From the NCBI GenBank assembly GCA_021801545.1, contig JAJYXX010000180.1, positions 1 to 6,203 of the forward strand: DNA of 6,203 bases. Direction: 5' to 3'. This document shows positions 1-4,366 of the stretch, piece after piece (positions within the stretch are counted from its first letter, which is position 1; every line of letters begins with the position of its first letter). The notes beneath the pieces are model-generated. The model was not told where the DNA came from. It did no database searches and was given only the letters and a program-made list of their open reading frames with translations. The position numbers and the translations under genes are program-made. Source of the DNA: Chloroflexota bacterium (GTDB taxonomy: Bacteria > Chloroflexota > Limnocylindria > Limnocylindrales > CSP1-4).

Positions 1-21
1 CCGTCCGGCGCACAGTTCCGG

Positions 22-98
22 GGCGACGTACCCAAGTGGCCTAAGGGGGAGGTCTGCAAAACCTCTATTCGCCGGTTCGAATCCGGCCGTCGCCTCCA
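22..98 (+). tRNA. tRNA-Cys (anticodon GCA)
   Basis: A full cloverleaf can be folded by eye. The 7-bp acceptor stem pairs 22-28 with 88-94. The D-arm is CCC (31-33) with GGG (45-47). The anticodon stem pairs 49-53 with 61-65 around loop 54-60, placing GCA at 56-58. The T-arm pairs 71-75 with 83-87 around loop TTCGAAT. The discriminator is T95, as is usual for Cys, and CCA is encoded at 96-98. It delivers cysteine at UGC/UGU codons. Only 21 bases lie upstream in the window, so its promoter is mostly or wholly outside. The gene is intact even though a repeat element begins at the base after the CCA. Confidence 0.97.
91..98 (+). repeat. Left copy of 8-9 bp direct repeat (tRNA-Cys 3' end)
   Basis: CGCCTCCA forms the last acceptor-stem bases, discriminator and CCA of tRNA-Cys, and it is repeated exactly at 196-203. 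With the next base (C at 99 and 204) the match is 9 bp. The two copies bracket the inverted-repeat element at 99-195, as a target-site duplication or a short attachment-site repeat would. Confidence 0.75.
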
Positions 99-195
99 CC
101 CCCTGTGTTATCTGCGTGGGAAGTTCCGAGGTCGGGCCGTGCTCAACCCGAGCGTGAGACGCTCCCGCGGATTCCCACGCAGATAACACAGGGGG
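99..195. mobile_element. 97-bp MITE-like element with perfect 24-bp terminal inverted repeats
   Basis: Bases 99-122 (beginning CCCCCTGTGTTATC) are the exact reverse complement of 172-195 (ending AACACAGGGGG), with no mismatch over 24 bp. The 49-bp interior (123-171) holds two smaller inverted repeats: TCGGG 132-136 with CCCGA 147-151, and AGCGT 151-155 with ACGCT 159-163, which share base 151. No open reading frame of useful size is present, so it would be non-autonomous and mobilised by a transposase elsewhere. The flanking direct repeats (91-98 and 196-203) support insertion. Removing the element plus one repeat copy would leave a 62-nt spacer between the two tRNAs. Alternatives are a long structured RNA or processing hairpin in the tRNA transcript, or a factor-dependent terminator; no T-run follows. 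I do not recognise the terminal sequence as a known IS family. Confidence 0.65.
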
Positions 196-203
196 CGCCT
201 CCA
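196..203 (+). repeat. Right copy of 8-9 bp direct repeat
   Basis: CGCCTCCA, identical to the 3' end of tRNA-Cys at 91-98, follows directly after the right arm of the inverted-repeat element. The match extends to 9 bp if C204 is included. In that case the first C of the left arm belongs to the duplication and the element would be 100-195. Confidence 0.75.
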
Positions 204-250
204 CTCTCCTCGCGCCCAACCGTGGTCAGGCATCTGTGCGTCTGGCGGGC

Positions 251-256
251 TACGCT
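251..256 (+). promoter_or_regulatory. Possible -10 of tRNA-Leu
   Basis: TACGCT lies 10 bases before the mature 5' end of tRNA-Leu, a suitable distance for a start site at about 263. In context (GGCTACGCT) it loosely resembles the TGCTA(G/T)ACT boxes ahead of rpsF and ilvE. No convincing -35 box is seen at 16-18 bp spacing, and the two tRNAs could instead be co-transcribed. Weak call. Confidence 0.22.
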
Positions 257-265
257 GTCCGACGA

Positions 266-352
266 GCCGAAGTGGCGGAACCGGCAGACGCGGCGGACTT
301 AAACTCCGCTGCCCGCGAGGGCGTCAGGGTTCGAATCCCTGCTTCGGCACCA
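266..352 (+). tRNA. tRNA-Leu (anticodon UAA)
   Basis: This is a class II tRNA of 87 nt including an encoded CCA (350-352). The acceptor stem pairs 266-272 with 342-348, with discriminator A349, typical for Leu. The anticodon stem pairs 293-297 with 305-309 around loop CTTAAAC, giving UAA at 300-302. A long variable arm (about 310-325, GCCCGCGAGGGCG region) and a T-arm containing GGTTCGAATCC follow. It reads UUA and, by wobble, UUG leucine codons, which are rare in such a GC-rich genome. It converges with the minus-strand ATPase gene that ends at 444. Confidence 0.97.
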
Positions 353-393
353 CCGCTCCGCTGCGACACCTGTCCGGGCACGAGCAACTTACC

Positions 394-423
394 GGCGCCG
401 CCCGCCGCTTCGCGCCGGGCGCC
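394..423. terminator. GC-rich hairpin between converging tRNA-Leu and ATPase genes
   Basis: CGCCCG at 399-404 can pair with CGGGCG at 416-421, with further outer complementarity (GGC 394-396, GCC 421-423). It lies in the 91-bp gap where a + strand tRNA and a minus-strand CDS converge, where a two-way stop is expected. There is no T-tract on either side, and inverted repeats of this size are common by chance at this GC content. Confidence 0.25.
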
Positions 424-443
424 AGCCTCGCCCCGCCGGTCGA

Positions 444-1664
444 TCAGGTCCGCTTCAGGAGACCACCGAGCAGGCCGCGCCGGCCCTCGTGGTGTTCGAC
501 CGGGGTGCTGGCTGCCGCGCCGAACAGCTTCGTGGCGAGCTCGCCGAGCCGCTCCGCAGGGGGCGTCCGGGGTGCTCCCAGGACGAGCGGGACGCCCTCG
601 TTGACCGCCTTCAGGTAGAGGAACGGATCGTAGGGGAGCTCGGCCGCGACCTTCACCCCGAGCGAGCTCTCGACCTGGCCGAGGCGGACGAGCTGTCGGG
701 CGAAGAGCTGGTTGAGGACGAACGTCGTGCGCGTCGTCACCGCACCGGTCCGGTTCAGGTAATCGAGGAGCGAGGCGACAGCTCGCAGCGCGGCGATCTC
801 CGGGTAGACCGCCAGGGCAATGTTGTCGGCCCGCTCGAGGGTGGTCAGGCTGCGCTCGTCGAGCACCGAGCCGGCGTCCACGATCACGGTGTCGAACGCC
901 TCGAGCGCGGTCCCCAGGATCAGCTCGATCGCGGCGGCGTGGACGGTCTCGGACAGCTCCGGGCTGGGCGGGGCGGCGAGGACCCACAGCCCGCTCTCGT
1001 GGCGCATGGCGTAGGAGCGCAGCAATTCCGGCTCGTGCTGCGCCTGGCTGTCCTGGGCCAGGTCGGCGATCGTGTGGCGTGCCTTGAGGTTGAGGTGGGT
1101 AGCGACCTGGCCCCACTGGAGGTCGAGATCGACGAGCAGCGTGCGATCAGGTGCGCGGAGGGCAACCGCGGTTGCCACGTTGACCGCGATCGTCGTCGTC
1201 CCGGCGCCGCCCTTCGGGCTGAAGCAGGCGACAATCCGGTTGCGACCGGGATCGCCGAGGTCGAGCGTCGTGACCGGCGCCCGGTCGCGCGTCCGCTTGA
1301 AGCGCAGCAGAAGCGCCTCGACCCGAGCCTCGAGCTCGCGGGCGTCGAACGGGCGGGCGATGACGTCGTCGGCACCGGCCTCGAGGAACCGGATTCGCTC
1401 CTCGACATCGTTGGTCCGGCTGATGCACATGACCGGGATCGGCGCCAGGGCCGGTGTCGCCCGGATCTCCCGACAGAGCTGCTGGGCGTCGGCGTCGGCG
1501 CCCAGGACGTCGATGATGACGAGCTGGTGCTCCGCCGCCTGCCGGAACGCCTCGCCGGCGTCGGTCACGGTCGTCAGGCGGTAGCCGACCTGCGCGAGGA
1601 CGCCGGTGATGACGTCGCCGGCGGGTTGGTCGGTTTCGACGAGGAGGATGGGGCTGTCAGGCAC
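444..1664 (-). CDS. Receiver domain-ATPase fusion, CpaE/TadZ-like (MinD/ParA superfamily)
   Basis: A 406-aa soluble protein. Residues about 4-120 form a response-regulator receiver: acidic pocket E10/D12 in ILLVETD, phosphorylation Asp D52 in VIID, Ser82, and DDVIARPF (100-106), where the usual KPF lysine is Arg104. Residues about 143-390 form a MinD/ParA-like ATPase: deviant Walker A KGGAGTTT (151-158) with signature Lys151 but Thr156 where most P-loops have Lys, A' motif VDLDLQWG (178-185) and Walker B TVIVDAG (259-265). Loss of the second P-loop lysine and a receiver-like N-terminus are usual in CpaE/TadZ proteins, which position Tad/Flp pilus machinery at the membrane or pole. No other pilus gene lies in the window, so the pilus role is inferred. 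I chose GTG at 1664 because GGAG sits 5 bases upstream and the receiver fold begins there. An in-frame ATG at 1814 would add 50 unlikely residues reaching into the rpsF leader. It is divergent from rpsF and probably monocistronic, since tRNAs follow its end. Confidence 0.88.
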   Translation of the reverse strand: MPDSPILLVETDQPAGDVITGVLAQVGYRLTTVTDAGEAFRQAAEHQLVIIDVLGADADAQQLCREIRATPALAPIPVMCISRTNDVEERIRFLEAGADDVIARPFDARELEARVEALLLRFKRTRDRAPVTTLDLGDPGRNRIVACFSPKGGAGTTTIAVNVATAVALRAPDRTLLVDLDLQWGQVATHLNLKARHTIADLAQDSQAQHEPELLRSYAMRHESGLWVLAAPPSPELSETVHAAAIELILGTALEAFDTVIVDAGSVLDERSLTTLERADNIALAVYPEIAALRAVASLLDYLNRTGAVTTRTTFVLNQLFARQLVRLGQVESSLGVKVAAELPYDPFLYLKAVNEGVPLVLGAPRTPPAERLGELATKLFGAAASTPVEHHEGRRGLLGGLLKRT

Positions 1665-1726
1665 AGTGGCTCCGAAGACGGACGATCCGATCGATGAGAA
1701 CGCTCTGAGGATACATCGGGGCGCCG

Positions 1727-1735
1727 TGCTAGACT
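1727..1735 (+). promoter_or_regulatory. Extended -10 promoter of the rpsF operon
   Basis: TGCTAGACT combines an extended -10 TG-N with TAGACT (4 of 6 to TATAAT). It would start transcription near 1742, giving a leader of about 93 nt before rpsF. The same 9-mer with one change (TGCTATACT) precedes ilvE at 5490-5498. No good -35 hexamer is seen 16-18 bp upstream, as is allowed for extended -10 promoters. It lies in the 170-bp divergent gap with the ATPase gene. Confidence 0.55.
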
Positions 1736-1764
1736 GTCGATCGTTTCCTTTCGGCTCCGTTCGA

Positions 1765-1793
1765 TCCGGCGGCAGCGCGCCACACTCGCCGGA
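1765..1793 (+). promoter_or_regulatory. Stem-loop in the rpsF 5' leader
   Basis: TCCGGCG (1765-1771) pairs perfectly with CGCCGGA (1787-1793) around a 15-nt loop. GCGCG 1775-1779 could instead pair with CGCGC 1794-1798, so two mutually exclusive folds exist. In several bacteria the S6:S18 complex represses its own operon by binding a structured rpsF leader that resembles its 16S rRNA site. This hairpin is placed to do that, but I cannot confirm the specific binding motif. Confidence 0.35.
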
Positions 1794-1834
1794 CGCGCAG
1801 CGGGGCAGACCCACAGGAAGGAGTGGAGAGGCGC

Positions 1835-2260
1835 ATGCGCCGCTATGAACTGATGCTCGTCCTTCGTCCCGATCTCGCGGACGACCGGACCCAGGCGGTC
1901 ATCGACCGCACGACCCGTGCGATCGCCGGCGCGGGTGGACAGATCGTCAAGCTCGCCCCGTGGGGTCGCCGTCGGCTGGCCTACCCGATCGAGCACCACC
2001 GCGAGGGTTCGTACCATATCGTCCTGTTCGACGCTCCAGCCGAGGCGATCGCCGAACTGGAGCGCGGCCTCCTGATCACCGAGGAACTGCTCCGGCACCT
2101 CGTCACCCGTGTCGAGCGCCCGGTCCGGGCCGGTCAGCGCAAGGGTGCCGAGGGCGTCGAGCTCGAGCCGACCCTGCCGCCCGTCGAGGAGGAGGAAGAG
2201 GAACTCGGCGAGCGAATCGACGAGTCGGAGAGCGAGGCCGCTCCGGCCGCGATCGACTGA
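1835..2260 (+). CDS. rpsF: 30S ribosomal protein S6
   Basis: A 141-aa S6, which binds S18 and helps fold the central domain of 16S rRNA in the 30S platform. It opens MRRYELMLVLRPDL, matching the MRxYE start of the family, and carries the hallmark WGRRRLAYPI (43-52) followed by the Y-H-I-V-L-F strand (60-65). Residues 1-95 cover the ferredoxin-like core. The C-terminal 45 residues are an acidic tail with six consecutive Glu (118-123), as in proteobacterial S6 proteins that RimK modifies with extra glutamates. The start is ATG 1835, with GGAG 6 bases upstream. An in-frame GTG at 1823 would add MERR but lies on the Shine-Dalgarno stretch. It is first in a row with ssb and rpsR. Confidence 0.97.
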   Translation: MRRYELMLVLRPDLADDRTQAVIDRTTRAIAGAGGQIVKLAPWGRRRLAYPIEHHREGSYHIVLFDAPAEAIAELERGLLITEELLRHLVTRVERPVRAGQRKGAEGVELEPTLPPVEEEEEELGERIDESESEAAPAAID

Positions 2261-2272
2261 CCTGCCAGCCAC

Positions 2273-2290
2273 CGATCGAGTGCTCGATCG
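2273..2290. repeat. Palindrome in the rpsF-ssb spacer
   Basis: CGATCGAG (2273-2280) and CTCGATCG (2283-2290) are exact inverted repeats separated by TG. As RNA this would form a 7-bp stem with a GUGC tetraloop ending 5 bases before the ssb Shine-Dalgarno sequence (GGAG 2296-2299). It could be an operator, an mRNA processing or stability element, or simply part of the CGATCG enrichment seen throughout the window. Confidence 0.5.
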
Positions 2291-2308
2291 ACGAGGGAGA
2301 GATCCGCG

Positions 2309-2752
2309 ATGTCGCTCAACAAGGCGATGATCATCGGCAATCTCGGCCGGGACCCCGAGATGCGCTACACGCCGAACGGGCAGGCCGTCACGCAGTTCAC
2401 GGTGGCCGTGAACCGCAACTACAAGGACGCCGAGGGCGCCTGGCAGGAGGAGACCGAGTGGTTCCGGGTCGTCGCCTGGGGCCCGCTCGCGGAACGGACC
2501 GCCGAGTACCTGCGCAAGGGGCGCAAGGTCTACGTCGAGGGCCGGCTCCAGACGCGCCAGTGGGAAGACCGCGACGGCCAGAAGCGCTACACGACCGAGC
2601 TGATCGCCCAGACCGTCACCCCGCTCGACCCACGACCGCGTGAGGAGGGTGCCGAGCTCGGTGGTCCGTCTCGCCCGGCTGGGCGACCAGCGGGCGCGGC
2701 CGAACCCGGCGACCGGCTCGACGACACGAACCTCGACGACCTGCCCTTCTAG
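2309..2752 (+). CDS. ssb: Single-stranded DNA-binding protein
   Basis: A 147-aa SSB. Residues 1-108 form the OB fold: MSLNKAMIIGNLGRDPEMRYTP at the start, then the TQFTVAVNRN strand (28-37), EWFRVVAWG (50-58), and KVYVEGRLQTRQWEDRDGQK (73-92). A Gly/Pro/Ala-rich linker (about 109-135) follows, then the acidic tip ending NLDDLPF (141-147). This equals the DDDIPF tail by which SSB recruits replication and repair partners. It coats single-stranded DNA as a tetramer. The start is ATG 2309 with GGGAGAG upstream (GGAG 9 bases away). It sits 48 bases after rpsF and 81 before rpsR, the common bacterial rpsF-ssb-rpsR order. Confidence 0.97.
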   Translation: MSLNKAMIIGNLGRDPEMRYTPNGQAVTQFTVAVNRNYKDAEGAWQEETEWFRVVAWGPLAERTAEYLRKGRKVYVEGRLQTRQWEDRDGQKRYTTELIAQTVTPLDPRPREEGAELGGPSRPAGRPAGAAEPGDRLDDTNLDDLPF

Positions 2753-2756
2753 CACC

Positions 2757-2775
2757 CGGGCCGAGGAGCGGCCCG
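2757..2775 (+). promoter_or_regulatory. Stem-loop 1 in the ssb-rpsR spacer
   Basis: CGGGCCG (2757-2763) pairs with CGGCCCG (2769-2775), a perfect 7-bp GC stem whose 5-nt loop reads AGGAG. It begins 4 bases after the ssb stop. No T-run follows, so it is not a classical terminator. It may tune ssb versus rpsR levels or protect an mRNA end. Confidence 0.4.
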
Positions 2776-2787
2776 ACCGATCCGACC

Positions 2788-2810
2788 CGCCGGCGGCTCA
2801 ACCTCCGGCG
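2788..2810 (+). promoter_or_regulatory. Stem-loop 2 in the ssb-rpsR spacer
   Basis: CGCCGG (2788-2793) is the exact complement of CCGGCG (2805-2810) around an 11-nt loop. It ends 7 bases before the rpsR Shine-Dalgarno AGGAG (2818-2822). It is the second GC hairpin in an 81-nt gap and again has no T-tract; chance pairing at this GC content is possible. Confidence 0.3.
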
Positions 2811-2833
2811 CCTCACCAGGAGATCACGACACC

Positions 2834-3106
2834 ATGCCCCCAGCCCCCCGATCGACGAAGAAGCGAGACGACTTCTATCGCGACCGTCGCCGCCGCAAGG
2901 TCTGCGCGTTCTGTGCCGACAAGACGGTCCAGATCGACTACAAGGAAGTGAATCGGCTCCGCCGCTACCTCTCGGAGCGGGCGAAGATCGAGCCGCGCCG
3001 CAAGACCGGCACCTGCGCTGCTCACCAGCGCGAGCTCTCGACCGCCCTGAAGCGGGCCCGCCACGTCGCCCTCCTGCCGTACGCACCCCAGCACCTTCGA
3101 CCCTGA
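2834..3106 (+). CDS. rpsR: 30S ribosomal protein S18
   Basis: A 90-aa S18, the S6 partner on the 30S platform. The family core is clear: KKRDDFYRDRRRRKVCAFC, then the VQIDYKEVNRLRRYLSERAKIEPRRKTG block (32-59) and the RELSTALKRARHVALLPY end (66-83). Cys24-x2-Cys27 and Cys61-x2-His64 form a likely zinc site, the metal-binding form of S18 that many bacteria have lost. The start is ATG 2834 with AGGAG 11 bases upstream, a slightly long spacing. The basic N-terminus is of normal length. In many genomes rplI follows; here a permease gene begins 44 bases after the stop. Confidence 0.97.
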   Translation: MPPAPRSTKKRDDFYRDRRRRKVCAFCADKTVQIDYKEVNRLRRYLSERAKIEPRRKTGTCAAHQRELSTALKRARHVALLPYAPQHLRP

Positions 3107-3116
3107 CCGGCGCCTG

Positions 3117-3149
3117 ATGGCGGAGACGTTGTCCGGGGCCGGCGGCTGA
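3117..3149 (+). other. 10-codon mini-ORF ahead of the permease gene
   Basis: ATG at 3117 opens a 10-residue frame (MAETLSGAGG) whose TGA ends one base before the permease ATG at 3151. If translated, it could hand ribosomes to the permease gene, which has only a weak Shine-Dalgarno of its own. There is no strong ribosome binding site before the mini-ORF either, so it may be chance. Confidence 0.15.
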
Positions 3150-3150
3150 C

Positions 3151-3984
3151 ATGGCGGCCGGCCTGCTGATGATCGCCGGCGGGACCGCTGCCGGCATCTT
3201 CGGTTCCCTGCTCGGTCTGGGCGGGGGCATCCTGATCGTGCCCCTGCTGACGCTCGGCTTCGGGTTGCCGCTTCGCGAGGCGGTCGGGGTGAGCCTCGTG
3301 TCGGTGATCGCCACGAGTGGCGCGTCGGCGGGGGTCTACCTCCAGCGCCACATGGCGAACCTGCGGCTCGGGATGACGCTCGAGTTGTTCACCGCGCTCG
3401 GGGCGCTCGTCGGGGCGCTCGTCGCATTCCTGATCCCGGACCGGGCGCTCGCCGGGCTGTTCGCCGCGCTGCTGCTGTACGTGGCCGTGACGATGATCCG
3501 GAGCGGGCTGCGGCGCGGCGCGCGGGACGATGGCCTGGCTGCTGACGCGCCGGCCGCCGACCTCGAGAACACCGACCCTCCGGGCACGCTCGACCGGCTC
3601 TCGGGTCCGGACTACCGGGTCCGGAACCTCGGGCCGGCCGTTGGCGGCAGCCTCTTCGCCGGTGTCGTGTCGGCCCTGCTCGGGGTGGGCGGGGGGATCG
3701 TGAAGGTGCCGGTCATGCATCTCGTCATGGGCGTGCCACTCCGGGTGGCGGCCGCGACGAGCAATCTGATGATCGGTGTCACCGCCTCGGCCAGCGCGAT
3801 CATCTACCTCTTGCGCGGCGAGATCGACCCGCTCGTGGCCGGCCCGACCGTGCTCGGGGTCTTCGTCGGGGCGACGATCGGGTCGCGGAGCGCCCATCGG
3901 GTCGACGTTCGCGTCCTGCGGCTCCTGTTCGTCGTCGTCCTCTTCTACACGGCCTGGCAGATGATCGAGCGGGCGCTCCGATGA
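3151..3984 (+). CDS. TauE/SafE-family membrane permease
   Basis: A 277-aa polytopic inner-membrane protein with about eight hydrophobic segments (roughly 4-35, 44-66, 75-95, 99-117, 163-185, 197-222, 228-246, 254-272). It is an internal duplication: each half carries the family motif, GLGGGILIVPLL at 22-33 and GVGGGIVKVPVMHL at 178-191. The second is followed by AAATSNLMIGVTASAS, typical of TauE/SafE. A hydrophilic loop (118-160) joins the halves. Family members export sulfite, sulfoacetate or other anions, or are uncharacterised; the substrate cannot be set here. The length is normal. The ATG at 3151 has only weak GGCGG upstream. Its stop overlaps the next start as ATGA, indicating translational coupling with the DUF1634 protein. 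It may be co-transcribed with rpsF-ssb-rpsR. Confidence 0.92.
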   Translation: MAAGLLMIAGGTAAGIFGSLLGLGGGILIVPLLTLGFGLPLREAVGVSLVSVIATSGASAGVYLQRHMANLRLGMTLELFTALGALVGALVAFLIPDRALAGLFAALLLYVAVTMIRSGLRRGARDDGLAADAPAADLENTDPPGTLDRLSGPDYRVRNLGPAVGGSLFAGVVSALLGVGGGIVKVPVMHLVMGVPLRVAAATSNLMIGVTASASAIIYLLRGEIDPLVAGPTVLGVFVGATIGSRSAHRVDVRVLRLLFVVVLFYTAWQMIERALR

Positions 3985-4364
3985 TCAGCGATCCCACGAA
4001 CCGCGCTGCCGGTCCATCGCTCGATCTCGAGCGCAGGGTCGCGAACGTCCTGATCGGGGCGACGTACCTGAGCCTCGGCCTGATCGGGCTCGGGGTCCTG
4101 CTGATGATCGCCGGTGGCGTCTCGCCGCTCGACCAGGCGCTGGCGTTCGACCCGGGGCGGTTCGTCGACGACATCCTGGCCGGCCGACCGGAGGGGGTGC
4201 TCTGGCTCGGCCTCGTGGCGGTGATCGGGACGCCGACCGTCCGGGTGACCGCCTCGCTCATCAGCTACTTGCGCGACGGTGAGCGCCCGATGGTCCTCGT
4301 TGCGGCGGGGATCCTGGGCGTGATCGCGGCCAGCGTCCTGCTCGCCACCGGGCTGGGAGGCTGA
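3981..4364 (+). CDS. DUF1634 family membrane protein
   Basis: A 127-aa protein with a short charged N-terminus and about three membrane helices (22-46, 73-97, 103-124). The segment LWLGLVAVIGTPTVRVTASLISYLRDGERP (74-103) carries the DUF1634 pattern of a TP-x-x-RV turn after helix two and a charged SYLRDGER stretch before helix three. The function is unknown. Genes of this family are commonly found next to TauE/SafE permeases, and here the start codon overlaps the permease stop (ATGA, 3981-3984) with no clear Shine-Dalgarno, so it is read by coupled translation. I infer a small partner or accessory subunit of the permease, expressed with it in similar amounts. No catalytic motif is visible. 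Confidence 0.82.
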   Translation: MISDPTNRAAGPSLDLERRVANVLIGATYLSLGLIGLGVLLMIAGGVSPLDQALAFDPGRFVDDILAGRPEGVLWLGLVAVIGTPTVRVTASLISYLRDGERPMVLVAAGILGVIAASVLLATGLGG

Positions 4365-4366
4365 CG

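Noticed and set aside
99..195. Integron attC site
   Set aside because: The arms lack the RYYYAAC/GTTRRRY core boxes and are perfectly complementary, unlike attC with its extrahelical bases.
99..195. CRISPR repeat unit
   Set aside because: There is only one inverted pair and no regularly spaced direct repeats.
99..195. Intrinsic terminator of tRNA-Cys
   Set aside because: The stem-loop is much larger than usual, with a 49-nt loop, and is followed by GCGCC rather than a T-run; flanking direct repeats favour insertion.
489..1697. Long + strand open frame of about 400 codons opposite the ATPase gene
   Set aside because: Its protein is an Arg/Asp/Gly-rich composition shadow with no motif; the minus-strand frame has clear receiver and ATPase motifs.
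1708..1739. Minus-strand promoter for the ATPase: TCGACA (1739-1734) and TATCCT (1713-1708)
   Set aside because: The hexamers look fair but the spacer is 20 bp, outside the usual 16-18, so I did not annotate it.
1765..1798. H-type pseudoknot in the rpsF leader
   Set aside because: Forming both helices would require a 3-nt loop to span about 12 stacked base pairs, so the two pairings can only be alternatives.
1665..1814. N-terminal extension of the receiver-ATPase to an ATG at 1814
   Set aside because: The extra 50 residues show no family likeness and cover the rpsF promoter and leader. GTG 1664 has GGAG at 5 bases and starts exactly at the receiver fold.
1574..2755. Long minus-strand open frame across rpsF and ssb
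   Set aside because: It lies opposite well-recognised rpsF and ssb and has no domain signature; such antisense frames are common at high GC.
3022..3897. Minus-strand frame opposite the permease
   Set aside because: Low-complexity His/Arg/Asp-rich translation typical of an antisense shadow of a membrane protein gene.
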